Assembly: GCA_017506865.1 (NCBI GenBank)
Contig: JAFCMP010000412.1
Span: 310,001 to 374,000, forward strand
Direction of reading: 5' to 3'
Length of the DNA: 64,000 nt
Origin: Tribonema minus
Lineage: Eukaryota; Sar; Xanthophyceae; Tribonematales; Tribonemataceae
Shown here piece by piece: positions 17,624 to 29,567 of this stretch (positions are counted from its first letter, which is position 1; every line of letters starts with the position of its first letter). The notes under the pieces were generated by a model that was not told the DNA's origin, did not search any database, and saw only the letters and a list, made by a program, of their open reading frames with translations. A program made the position numbers and the translations under genes.

Positions 17624-19390
17624 CTGCATCACACATCAGCATGCCATGCCATGACAGCCATGCAAGAATGAAAACGAATCAAAAGATCGTAGAGCTCTAG
17701 GTGACAAGGGATGGTTAGCCGCAACTGCCTTCCACCAATGTCGGTTTCGTGTATGCGCGACCTTGGTGATGGTGACACGTCTAGTCTCTAGAGGTAGGTC
17801 AGCAAATGAAGTTGAGAAATTCAGTTTTATATTCTCACTGGAAAACATAGACTTGGGCAAGAGGCACATGCATTTACTATGCATTTCCATTTTGCTGTAT
17901 TTGTCATCCTCTGACACGTGCATTTTTCTGATGCCGTTTTTCTAACACAAATAAGCCAACAAGATTTCTCAACTGGTTGAAAAAGCATTTCGCTGAATTC
18001 GGTATTTCACGCATGTTGTACATTTTTTCCATCACCATTTTGCCTCCAAATGACTTTCGTAATGGACATGGACGTAAAAGCTCTTGTTCAGGTGCAAGCG
18101 CCGGGTCCGACAATGCACAGCACAACAGCATGAATGCACACTTGAGAAAATACTGCAAAAGACATTACCTGTTGAGACAAGCAGCGACAGTGTCGTGTGA
18201 GCGTTCATGCGAGAGCCAGGGCACAAGACAGGGGTCACGGTACCAGCATGCAAAACGTAGGCATCTGCTGTATGCATATGAGGCGGCTGTATGCATATGA
18301 GGGGGCGCTTGGCGTCACCAGCCTCAGTACGCGTGCGATGTACACCTGCCGGATGTTAATGGTAGAATTGAGCATCTGAATGCGGACACTGGCAGCACAC
18401 ATTGTCACCAGCTAATTGCGTCGATTTGCTCCAAACGCTGAAGCCATCGCATTGGCTGCACGTAGCATATGTAGCGCAAGCGCATTTTACAAATTTCAAT
18501 TCCAATCGCTCAGAATATGTACACCATGCAACAAAATGTCGATAAACAATACCCACTGGTCGAGCGCCATATGGCCACCAGTAGGTAGCTTTCTTTCCAA
18601 TCAAGACCTAAGCTTAGTACATGACTGTATTCAAAACCAAGAAAACATAGATTGGCCTCTATGTACCTGCTTGGAAGCCACCACAAGGAGCAGCTCCAGC
18701 AGCACCCAACTGATCCCAATATTTCAGGTTTGAATCGAAGTTCCACATATCTGGTGTATACAAGAGATGCCCCCCCCCGCACCCCTGGGTATGATTCATG
18801 CAAATCTCAGAGTGCTAGCAACTGCTTGAGAGCTGTAGCAACTCGTATCAGCGTGACTGCGAGTTGTTGCAAAACCGAGAGGGAAAACAAGCTCATGTCC
18901 TACGCTGTCTCACCCCAGGATGGCAGACATTACTGGCAGAATACAGCAGTAACAATGTGTTCATAAACAACGAACACATACCTCATAGCGAACAACTAAC
19001 GAATGACTCATGATAGGTCGAGCAGCATTACCAGACAACTGTAGCAATAGTTGTCACTCAAACCTTTTACGTGAGGACTGACGCTCCTGAGAATTTCTGC
19101 AAGTCCTCAGCACGAGCCTACAAGTCAAAAACAATACTTCGAAGAAGAAGTATAAAACTTTGATGTTGAATTGCTGACTGCTTCGTGTGTTGACTGTATT
19201 TGGTTTGATATCGGACCAATCTTACCTTATGCCTACTCCATCCTTGGTTGGCAAAGTGTCACCTCTAAGTTATCAGATCAACCCACTTCAAGTAATCACC
19301 ATAACCTAGCAATTGAGTTGTGGAGGTGGCAAGCGCTCTACGTTCGCTGCACCCTCTACCATGCGGCGTGTGTTGTGCACGTGACCAAGT

Positions 19391-19460
19391 TTTAGGGATT
19401 AGGCCTGCCCGGGTTTAGGGTTAGGGTTTAAGGTTAGGGTTAGGGTTAGGGTTAGGGTTG
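19391..19460 (+). repeat. Interstitial telomere-like array
   Basis: The most regular telomere-like tract of the window: several consecutive TTAGGG units with TTTAGGG variants. It lies ~20 bp beyond the donor of the candidate exon at 19,478-19,727. Confidence 0.85.
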
Positions 19461-19477
19461 AGTCTGCAGTTACCCAC

Positions 19478-19727
19478 CTGCCCATGGAGCTGGTTTTACG
19501 TCCAGCTCCCATGGCCCCTCGCTCCTCTGTGATTGCAGATCATGGAGGTCACGGTCGTCCGCCACTATCATATGTCCGCCGTGCTCCACCAGCTTGAAAG
19601 CCGGCAACTGGGGATATATTCTGGTCACGTGTGCGGGTAGGTCTTGGTAGGTGAAGGCCCGAGCATTGCGCACACGGCGGCAGTCGCCGTCTTGGGCGTA
19701 GAGGTGGAACTCCCCTCTTCCAGACAT
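19478..19727 (-). CDS. Candidate first exon of an unidentified gene (PB1-like)
   Basis: Minus-strand segment beginning at ATG 19727 (or at an upstream acceptor near 19,760) and ending at donor CAG|GTGGGTA; 83 codons plus one base. The sequence has an Arg-rich strand, a 'YQDLPAHVTRIYPQLP' segment and a 'DDRDLHDL' acidic turn. This loosely resembles a PB1 ubiquitin-like fold. The family call is weak. Later exons should lie at lower coordinates, but I could not connect them. Confidence 0.4.
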
Positions 19728-20354
19728 GCTCTTCCCCCCTTCTGCTTCCCGCTTCTGCAGCAAAAGTGAAGCAAAGGGAGCAGAACAGATGTGCAGAACC
19801 ACAATGAAGCCCTGTAGTCTGAGAGCAGTGAGCATGTTTTAACAGTTTCGCCATTGCGACGGCGAGCGACCAGAAAGCTGGTTCCGTGTTGGGTTCCAAC
19901 ATTGTTTAGACTTACTGTGGAGGTGCCATCAGTCCTAACAATGACACAACGTTCAGATGCCGGGAGCAGCGGAGATGGCGCAAGGAAGTTGAGCAACATG
20001 CATGCATCATGCACACAGATTTGCATGAAGATTACGATTGGCCACCATTGACTTCATGTGCCTGCAATTATCAAGGATAGACAACCGGCGGAACATTGCC
20101 CGGGTGCAGGTACTGGGGCAGCAGCAACACTGCGCAGTGTGCTGATCTGTCAATCAGTGAATTCTCCAAAAAAATCATCACAAATGCACACAGAATACAA
20201 CGTGCATGCCTGGAAACCAAAAGTAAAAACGAGCTGCTATGCATGCAGCGCTTAGACTACAAATCTTAAACACAATCATGTCTGCACCCAGAACCTCTCA
20301 GCGAAACGTTCGCTTCGTCAAGTTATTTTCAAGTGCAAATATACCAGATCCTCC

Positions 20355-20930
20355 TTTTTTGTTTGCAGGTGCAAAGCATCACCTCCAAATAGCAGACTGT
20401 AATCAAAGCATCACAAGTCTACAAACGTTGAACGAACACACTCCACAAATCTCTGGCCATTGGAGTTTATGAAGCCACGAAAAGCATTCTGGGCGAGGAA
20501 TCAAACACCGCAGATATCGCAACTGAGCTCAGATATCGCAACTCGTCAAATGAAATCTTATCTGACCTACACCAGACTTGATCCTATGGCCAAAGCGGCT
20601 TTGTGTCGAATGTATTTATAAAAGTCCAAGTTTGTGCACAAAGTTTTACGGAGGGCTGGCACCATTTCCAGTTTGATCATGGCCCGGCATCGTGTCCTCT
20701 CGTACACCGAAGATGGGTCTTGCGGCAACCTGGCTGACCTGGATAGTTGAAGCGGTCGCCGGTGGGCTCGGAGGGCTCGGTCCGGCACGACTTCACTTCT
20801 TGTTGTCCAGACTGAGTGGCGCAGTCCACGCCGCGCTCCCAGCAAGCTTGAACAAAGATTCAGGTGGCAGAAAACAGCGCCTCTACCAGCGCCGAGAAGG
20901 GTCGAACAGCGCCAAACAGCGGCTCCCCTC
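20355..20930. repeat. Old direct repeat, copy A
   Basis: Alignable over most of its length, at roughly 70-75% identity by eye, with 23,695-24,190. Shared blocks include 'gcatcaca', 'cgaaaagc' followed by 'gggcgagg', and 'gtggcagaaa'. The two copies are about 3.3 kb apart. Copy B abuts the STRAP-like gene, so this may be a duplicated promoter-proximal segment or decayed element ends. Confidence 0.6.
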
Positions 20931-21648
20931 TTCTTGCATCTAATTAGGAATAAACACTTTTTATCTCTACACACATACATACCCCCATGCCGTCGTGCGC
21001 GGCAGATTTCCAAGAAAATCGTTCTGTTTATTTTTTCAAAACAAATGTCCAATTGGAATGGCCATCGTTAACTGCAGTGACTCTCCAACAACAACAGTTT
21101 GCCAGAGGGGCTGTGTTGCGCGCGGCGCCGCTGCCCCTCCTGTGCACCGCCGCTACACCAACAGTGAGCGACATCGCAACGGCGACATCGTCACCGCAGG
21201 CGCCACCTGTCAGCTGCAGAATCGGCGACAGCGACAGCTGCAGCGGCGACAGCGACAGCTGCAGCGGACGCAGCGCATGTCGCGCAGCAGCGCCGTCGCG
21301 TCTAAATGGTGCCCTCCACTGACGGCGTCGTGTCCAATGCTGCCACCAGTCTGCCAGAGAGACTGCCAGACTGAGTGAGTGAGCGACGGAGTCGGCGATA
21401 GCTGCAGCAGCGCGCTTGTCACACAATGGCATGAGCGACGGAGTCGGTGTTAGCTGGAGCAGCGGCAGCGCCGGAGCCAGCAGCAGTCGCCGGTAATACT
21501 GTCATAGGCAATAGGCGCGTTGCGTGGCGCCGCTCTGTCAGCAACGCTGTCTGCCGGACTGTCGTTGCCGAGGCCCGGCGGGGGCGTGCCGCTGCTCCGT
21601 CGGCCGCTGCGGCAGCGCTGTCGCCAGGGAGCGTGTTGTCAATGAGCG

Positions 21649-22336
21649 GCAGCGACCGTAGTCATGTTTCACGTTTGCCGTTGCCTGCGAAGTACCTGTG
21701 TCTCAGTATTTAGACCCTCCTTACCTCGCTGCAGTCTTCAACATGGCCCTGCCAGGGTCGACGCTTCTACAGTGTTTCCGGCCGGCAACGTGAAGGTGAA
21801 GCCGGAACGGCTGCCCTCCATCCCAGTAAGCAGCTGCGGCAATCATTATGGCAAGGGCAAGTCCGAAACCCGGTCCGGCAGCTGCTGCAGCGGCAGAAAG
21901 AAGACTACGTTAATCAAGCCGTCCACCCCGAGCAAATCGCCGGCTCCTGTCAAGACCGGCATTCGTAAGAGGGGGTTCGGACACATGTTGTGACAGTCGC
22001 TCAAGTCCAGTGACAGCCCCAACGGCACTGTCCTCTACGTAGTCCGCGGCGCCGACAGCGGCGTTTTGTTCGTGTACTCCCTTCGTTCCTACGCCTTTTG
22101 CAAACTCCTGCGCGGCACAGGCTTTTAGTGTGACCCCAGGCGCGGCGCAAACGTGGCCTTCCACACCCTCAGGCTGGCCGATGTAATGAACCCCGCTGGC
22201 CGGGGCATGGTCGTAAGTGACGACAGCGAGGCGACCAAGATGGTTGGTATCCTCAAGTATGCATGTCAAAGCATGCTCACCGTGCTGCCAGTGGTGACGC
22301 GCAACCTCACACTGTCCCAGAAGATTCGAGTCTGAG
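21649..22336 (+). pseudogene. Decayed copy of unknown coding sequence (left inverted arm)
   Basis: Reads as a protein with Lys/Ser/Pro-rich N-terminal part and a C-terminal part including 'KSSDSPNGTVLYVVRGAD' and 'GMVVSDDSEATKMVGIL'. It is broken by frameshifts and an in-frame stop. It is an inverted homologue of 22,515-23,128 on the other strand. I do not recognise the family. The C-terminal strand-rich part looks like a folded domain. Confidence 0.55.
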
Positions 22337-22366
22337 CTGCTGGACGGCGGCAACAATGACGAGTAG

Positions 22367-22385
22367 CCCCCCCCCCCCCCCCCCC
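22367..22385 (+). repeat. Poly-C run at the centre of an inverted repeat
   Basis: A run of 19 C lies in the ~180-bp spacer between the two inverted arms. Confidence 0.9.
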
Positions 22386-22514
22386 AGTCTGGTGCTGCCC
22401 TGCCGATCCGCGCAGCTCACCTAAGGCTACTTGACTAAATACCTTGTATGTGTGGGGGGGTACTCGTTGTCGACGCCGCCGCCCCGCGGCTCAGACTCAA
22501 ACATTATGATGTCG

Positions 22515-23128
22515 TACTCGGAGTCCTGGGACAGCGTGAGGTCGCGCACAACCATGTGCATGTGCTGCATTCAAGTTGCCTTCACATGCATACTGTAGGA
22601 TACCGACAATCTTGGTCACCTCGCTGTCGTCACTTACGACCATGCCCCAGCCGGCTGCCAGGTTCATTACAACGGCCAGGGTATCGTGGAAGGCGACGTC
22701 TGCGCCGCGCTTGGGGTCATCCGAGGACCCCGTGCCGCGCATGAGTTCACGAAGAGCGTAAGAACGGACTCCAGAGGAGCGCACAAACAGGACGCCGCCG
22801 TCGGCGCTGCGGATTACGTACAGGACAGTCCCGTTGGGGCTGTCACTGGACTTCAGAATCTGCGACAACATGTGCCTGAACCCCTTCGTACCAATGCCGG
22901 TCTTGACAGAATGGTCGTCTTACCGCCGCTGTTGCTGCCGGTCTCGGACTTGATCTTGCAATTGCTGCTGCTGGCTGGGGTGGAGGGCTCTGGCTTCACC
23001 TTGCCGGTATGCTGGGCCCATGTTGAAGACTGCAGCGAGGTGAGAAGGGTCCAAGCGCTGAGGTGCACTGCCAGGTATTTTGCGGGCAACGGCAACGTGA
23101 AACATGATTACGGTCGCTGCAGACAGGG
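22515..23128 (-). pseudogene. Copy of unknown coding sequence (right inverted arm)
   Basis: Better preserved than the left arm. A Pro/Ser/Lys-rich segment is followed, after one frameshift near 22,920, by an open stretch with 'SSDSPNGTVLYVIRSADGG', 'SYALRELMRGTG' and 'GMVVSDDSEVTKIVG'. No known family recognised. Both arms together form a ~1.5-kb imperfect palindrome inside the direct repeats 20,355-20,930 and 23,695-24,190. It may be the cargo or gene of a mobile element. Confidence 0.5.
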
Positions 23129-23694
23129 CGCGGTGCAATGAGACTTGCACGTGCACCCAGCTGCGCCATGCAGCAGCAGAGGAGCATTCGTGAGAGGAGG
23201 GCAGCCGCAGCAACAACATGATGCATGACATTGTGTGTGCACGTCATTGATGAAGCAGGAAATTATCAAGCTGACCACTGGCAGGCGATAACAAAGTGCA
23301 CGCAAGCCGCTTGAAGCCCGCTGCCTTGAGCGCGCACTGCCAGGTTTGTGCAGCATTGACCTCTTGCACCGACAGAAGACCATGCTGCCGAGGCAGCACA
23401 ATGCCACATCGTGCGACGCACCAGGCAATGCTGATTCACAACTAGCTCTACCAGACTAGAAGGGCAGTGCGACATCGCATAGGACCTTTGCGAGGAGCTA
23501 CTTGAGAGGTGCTTCGGCGCTGGGGCGCTGCGCCGCATTGCTGGGTGAGTGAAGCGTTGTGTTTGCCTCAGGGTGCCTTGGCCTCGCTGGCCGTTCGAGA
23601 TCGGAGTGAACTGCGCTAGCCGCGCGAAGTCAGATTTTGCGCCGTCGTCGAGGCAGGCCTGTGGGGGGGAAGCATCTTCGAGGCAATAATTTTG

Positions 23695-24190
23695 TTTTGT
23701 TTGCAACTGAAAAGCATTGCATCCCAACAACAAACTTTAACCAAAGCATCACAACTCCACAAACATTCAACGAACATATCCTATCCACAATTTCTTGGCC
23801 ACCTGAATTAAAGCGACGAAAAGCCTTACGGGCGAGGGATGGCACACATCTCATGAAGTCTATACCGCAACTGATCAATATCACGTCTCACCCACACCAA
23901 AGCAGTAACTTTGAAACGGGCCAATTGTATGAAAGCATCATGTTGTGCACACAGTTTATGGAGCCCAGCACGGTTTCCGGTTTGTTCATGGCCCCGCATT
24001 GTGCCCCCTCGTACAAGGAAGTCCGGCCTTGCCGGCAATCTGCCTCACCTGGCAAGCGGTTGCCGGGGATGCAGTAGGACTTCCTTGTGTTGTCAGTCGC
24101 GCAAGAGTCCGCGCTCCCAGCGTGCTCAGTTGCACATCGAAGTGGCAGAAAGCAGCGAGCCTAACAGCGCACAACAGCGGTAATCAGCGC
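23695..24190. repeat. Old direct repeat, copy B
   Basis: Partner of 20,355-20,930. It ends about 100 bp upstream of the start codon of the STRAP-like gene, so it may contribute its promoter. Confidence 0.6.
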
Positions 24191-24296
24191 GCCTCCAAAG
24201 CCATCACAAAGGTCTAAGTTGCACGAACTTCACTTCTTATGGCGAACTTCACTTCCTGGCGCAGGCACACTCAGCAGGCACAGCACACAGGCAGTC

Positions 24297-27200
24297 ATGG
24301 CTTCCCCTGAATCCGTCATCTCGCGGCAGATACCCATAGTGTGTCCTGGTCACTCGCGTCCTCTCACCGAGGTTGTGTTCAGCCCTGAGACTCCTGATGG
24401 CGTCTTCCTTATGTCCGGCTGCCATGGTGAGTGTGGTCATTCTTTATCGCCGCCGTGATGCACATCTGCTGCTTCGTGCCAACAGTGATACTGGGTCAGC
24501 AATGCAATCACCATCGCGCTGCAGGCTCGTCCTGTTTGTAAATCTTGTTTGGATTTGTACACCTCCGCGACGGCAGCTTTCAACATCAAGAGGCGGGCTC
24601 GTTTAACACCTCGTGTTCCTTGCATCATGCTCTGCCACCAACAGCAAAAACGCCCATGTTGCGGCGTGGCGACACTGGCGATTGGATAGGCACATTTGAA
24701 GGGCACAAAGGCGCGGTCTGGGGGGTAGCTCTCGATCCTCAAGCCATGATTGCAGCCACGGCGAGTGCGGATTTCTCAGCGCGGTTGTGGGACGCCATCA
24801 GTGGCAAGCTCACTCACGAATGGCCACACAAACACATTGTGAAGGGGGTGGACTTCAGTCAGGACAGCACCACCCTGGCCACCGGCGGGCACGAAGGCAT
24901 TGTGAGGCTCTTTCAGGTGGCGCAGCCAGATGAGGAGCCCAGGCAGTTTAGCGTGTCCTCTGAGCGGACTACCATAAACAAGGTGCGGTTGTTGCGGTAT
25001 GTGCATGTGCACTGGTCTTACGTTATCAGCAGCATGGCATGCTGCAGTTGTTTGAGTTCGAAGCAAGCTAAAGCAAGGTGCCCTCGCAAATGCGCCCCCG
25101 CCTCCCCCCTTGGTCATTCTTGGAAGTTGAAGTTGCACCGAGGTGATCATCGACAATGACCTATGTGAAGTTGTCGAAGGGGTGTCATATTTAGCAACTG
25201 CTAGGACACTGCAGTTTTTGTGCAGCGGCAGTTCAGACAGGTCTGACTGCATCGCCACACCGACTTAGGGCTGGGGTTACAGCTGGTGCTCAAGTGCCAC
25301 AGTGCAGCCACATGCGCACCAGATGTCGCCTTGCAGTATCTGTGGGCAACACGTTGGCCTCACATTGACAACATATCAATAAACATGGACGGGCACGAGT
25401 TGAAGTTGTCTTGACTTGCACTTCAAGAGCGCCTGAGGACCCCCATCAGCGGCTCAGCGGATGCTCAGTCAGCGCAAATACAAGTCTGCATCCAGCAACA
25501 ATGCCTCTTGAGTGTCACTCTGCCCATGCCCGGCGGATCCCTGCAACCTGATCAGCCTCCCATCTGCATGTTTAAGTTTGACCTGCACTAGCTGCGCTCA
25601 TGACGCTGACACTGACTTCGTTGTAGTTGTTGTCGTAGGTTCTGGACCTGCTCAGCAGCTCCTTGGATGCGTCACTGACCCATTGACTCTTGACTCACCC
25701 TGACTCACTTTGACTCACTCAAGAGCACCTTAAGGCGCGCCCCCCCACGCTTCTGCAGGTTCGGTGGGGGCTGGAACCGCATCAGCTGCTCAGTGACCTC
25801 CCAGAAGGCACTGTGCGCATGTTTACGTTGACTCTAGACTCACTTTGACTCACTCGAGCACCATAACACCTGACTCTTCTGCAGGTTCGGTGGGGGCTGG
25901 AACCGCATCAGCTGCTCAGCGGCTCCTCGGACGGCGCCGTGCGCATGTGGGACGCGCGCACGCTGGAGCTACTGAAGGAGGTGCGGGTCGAGGGCGCGGT
26001 GATGGACATGGAGGTGTCTAAGCCGATGAGCATCATCACGGTGGCCGCGGGCGACAAGGTCACGTTTCTGGACGCCCGCACGCTTGAAGTGGTGAGTTGA
26101 AGTTGCGTGCCTCGCGCCGATGCGGGCGTGGTTTGAGCTTGCTGTAGGTGCTTGCGTACACCTGGTGCATTGGACGATTGAAAAAGCGCAACAGGCCAAT
26201 GAACACCAGGGTACATGTAGTTGGCTTGCCGCTTTCATCCTGGAGGTGGTTAGTCTTGGCTTGTCACCAGTTGCGTACACTATGCACATACACGACTCAA
26301 AGCGTAGATTTTTTGACGAGAGCCATGAGGTTTGCTTGCAGAGGCTAGTGCTGAGCAATGCTGACGAAGGGCGCCAGGCAGAAGACATGCTGTGATCTGT
26401 GCGTTGGCATTGGGTATGCATGTGAACCAAACGCGGTCGCTCCTACCGGAGTGCTTCATGGTGTAACTGCCATCAGCTTGAGTATGTCGAAGATTTTACT
26501 GATGCGGAAGCGAGAGGTGGTCGATGAGATTGTCAGAGACACAAGGTCATCTGGAGTGCGCGCCTGCTCTTTGCAGCAGCGCTCAGCACTAGGCTACTTA
26601 CTCAGCCATGCGGCCACGCCAGTTCTGCCAATACAGGTCACTGCAGTATCATGGACAAACTGCCCCTGACGTGCCCCTGTGCGCAAGCAATTGATCTTCA
26701 GCACCATAAGGACCACTTGGCCCTCCGTACATATAACGACAGAAGTCAGTTGTGGACGACGCTAAAACTTCAACCTTATTTTATCTGTTGACGCTCTCAT
26801 CACTCTAACATTCCACAAAGCCAAAGAAAGTGTATTGCGCCCATCTGCACAAGCAAGAAAACAATGCAGCAGATTGAGCAGCACCAAATGCCCACCTACG
26901 TTCCGGTCAGCGTCGAGTTCCAGCCCGAATGCGATGCAACCACCGACTTGCGCGCGGGCAGGTCAAGCTGCACCAATGCCCATCAACTTCAAGAACGAGG
27001 GCTGAGCATCGCTCCACCCCTCTTGACGTCTCAATTTTCTGGGTTTAGTCTCACCTCGGCCCTACGTTGCAGCACCACTCACACTGCAACTCTATGCCAT
27101 TTTCATATACAACTGTTGTAGCGGGCAACGGGCCTCTGACCACAGTCGCCCCGCCGCGACCACCGCCCCCCGCACGCGCAGATCAAGCAGCACCAGATGC

Positions 27201-27448
27201 CCATCAACTTCAAGAACGAGGGCGGAGCGTCCCTCCACCCCTCCGGCAAGCGCTTCATCGCGGGCGGCAGCGACCTCTGGGTGCGCGTGTTTGACTTCGA
27301 AACGGGTGCGGAGCTGGAGTGCCTCAAGGGCCACCACGGTCCCGTACGCTGCTTGCGCTACACGCCCGGGGGGCTGAGCTACGCGACCGGGTCCGAGGAC
27401 GGCACGATACGGATTTGGGTGGACGAAAACGGGCGGAGTCAAGGGTAG
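24297..27448 (+). CDS. STRAP/UNRIP-like WD40 protein, 4 exons
   Basis: Exons are 24297-24426, 24645-24982, 25885-26091 and 27182-27448, summing to 942 nt (313 aa) with all GT-AG junctions in phase. The protein aligns along its length with animal STRAP. Matching features are an N-terminal '[14 protein letters not shown]' repeat, '[19 protein letters not shown]', '[14 protein letters not shown]', '[13 protein letters not shown]', '[13 protein letters not shown]' and '[13 protein letters not shown]'. STRAP forms a WD40 propeller that works with the SMN complex in snRNP assembly, with Unr in translation, and in receptor signalling. In a protist the snRNP/RNA role is the safer inference. Introns 2 and 3 contain partial copies of the following exon. 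Confidence 0.88.
25636..25824 (+). repeat. Partial copies of the 5' end of STRAP-like exon 3
   Basis: 25,759-25,824 copies the first ~65 bp of exon 3 (25,885 onward) including the TTCTGCAG acceptor, 126 bp upstream. The first 40 bp are identical and the rest is diverged. A more decayed third copy is recognisable at 25,636-25,680. Confidence 0.88.
26868..27020 (+). repeat. Partial copies of the 5' end of STRAP-like exon 4
   Basis: 26,962-27,020 matches the first ~60 bp of exon 4 (27,182 onward) with a GGCAG acceptor and now carries a stop (TGA at about 27,003). A shorter, older copy is visible at 26,868-26,893. Confidence 0.85.
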
Positions 27449-29567
27449 TAGGTAGTGCGGTGGTGTGCTTGCAGGGTGCGCGGCGTTGCGGCGGCGGCGG
27501 CGGCGGGCGCCGCGCATCCGCTGCGGCGTATAACAGCACACATTGTTTTGGATCTGAACTCGTGCATGTCGCGAGCGGCTTGTGTTCCTGCTGCGTTGTC
27601 GGAGGCCTGTAGCTGGCGTGTTCTTCGGGTAGCCGTGGATGAGTACTGCATGTTCGATGCTGATGTCCATTGTGAAATCATAATGAGGTTGGTGGTTGTC
27701 TAGCAGTGCTCTGCGCCTTCGAAACTCGACTCTTGGCTGAATAACGGCGAGTAGTTTTTGTTTTACTTACGTCCGTTGGCAGTGATAGGCCACTTTGTTC
27801 AAGCTCTAAAGCGCTCCAAGCATTGTGGGAGCTGCTCTCAGCAGCGCTCATGCAGGCGCCATCACTGTTAACTGCATAGTTGCCGCCAACAGCATACAGT
27901 CTTCCACTCCTTTCCAACACCATCCATCATAGAGTGCTTGCAGCTGCTGTTGGACGCAGACTTTTGTGTGGTGTGTGCTCGTTTTCACTCACAAGGCAGT
28001 ATACGAGGGGCCGCCGCGTAGACCATAGGCACTGCTCACGGGCGCTTGAACTGAATCATTGCCTGAGGAAGAAAGTATGACTGACTGTAGTCTTAGATGC
28101 AGGGACTTGAGTTTCCCACACATGTGTGTGACAGGCGTCGTCACGACGACACGCGTTCATGGTGTACTTTTGTTTTTCATTCGCACTTATGGCGAGAAGA
28201 AGCCCGGTACACAGTACATGAGTGTACCGTATCTGCAGGTGATGCTCAACACACATCAGAAATTGTAAAAACTGCACTTGGCCCTCCGTGCACACACCTG
28301 ATGCCACAAATTTCATTGCCAAATCAGCCCGCTGGTTTCCCAACAATAACAAGAGTGCACACTGGAGCGTTTTCCATTCCACAGGCAGATGAAAGTGTGT
28401 GTTAAATATAATTGTGTAAACTACCATTTCCATCTCTCTAAGAAAACACCAGTGATGACATCATTGTGGACCGTGGACACAAGACAGGTTGTGTGGGACC
28501 CAATGCAAGCTGACAAGCGAGCGCAACCGGGCTTACCAGTGGCACAAATTCTGAGCCTGAGGTGAACTCGCAGTTCGTTGCATCACAATGCAGTTGCCGC
28601 CGAGCTGGATTGCACTGGTTTGCGTGGTTCGATTGAAAAAAATGCAGCGCTCACTGATCTGTCGTCATGGCCAGCACAATATCAGCAATCACATGCAAGT
28701 TGTGTGGCAACCATGGCAAAGCACCGCACAAAGTCATCACAATACATCACACAAAAAGAAAGTCACGCACACGGTGCACTGTTTGCAGTCATTCACACAA
28801 AAATGCATTCTTTAGCAGCCAAGTCAACTCAATTCCTGAAATAACTCAGTGCCATGCAACAATCTGGGGGCTGCCGCCTTTCCAATGCCCTGCCCTCCCC
28901 CCTAATTCAACATGTATTGAACAAAAACTGGCGCAGAACGCGTCAAGATGTGAGGACAGCAGACCTTGCAAGCATGCATTGCAGAGAGCTCGTAAAATGC
29001 CCACTAGGGGGCCCCAGTCAGCGCCTGCGAGTGCATTCGCAAAAGCATATGCCGCTGCAAGGCCGTGCAGTACCTCTGTCCGGCTCTGGACATGCGCAGT
29101 CCAATGGCGCAAGTCTACTGCTCTTGCCGCGCATGCCCTGACGCATAAATGTGACGTTCTAGCTGCAGCATCGCGCTGACGAGAGATTGGGGAAAACGCA
29201 TGTCGCATCGCTCCGCGTCTGCATACGTGCACGCCGCGATTTTGGAGCGAGCGCGCAGCGATGGGGATGATGTAAAAACGCGGCCTGAAACTGCCCTGGC
29301 AGCACTCCTGCACTGTGTGTGTCTGTTTCAAAATACAGGGGCGCATGTTGCAGGACATAGCCCTGGTAATCGAAACGGTTGCTCGTAAGGCCCGTGACCT
29401 CGGACCTCGTTGTGGCGCGTAACAAGGGTTGGGCTTAGCCTAGGGCTACTAAGTAGGGCTAGGCCAACTCTAACTCGCGCTGCATCGGCAAGCCACCGCC
29501 ATTGACGACAGCTGCTAGCTGCTGCGGAGGAGCTTCCGTCTGCGCAAGTACCTGCCCACCCCACTAC
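27449..29567. other. Intergenic between convergent genes, no gene recognised
   Basis: About 2.1 kb between the 3' ends of the STRAP-like (+) and PhoX-like (-) genes. No coding segment, RNA gene or clear mobile element was found. Short imperfect 'cctagggctactaagtagggctagg' type sequence occurs near 29,440-29,465. Confidence 0.45.

Noticed and set aside
19391-19460. Chromosome end
   Set aside because: The tract is short and degenerate, and unique sequence continues on both sides.
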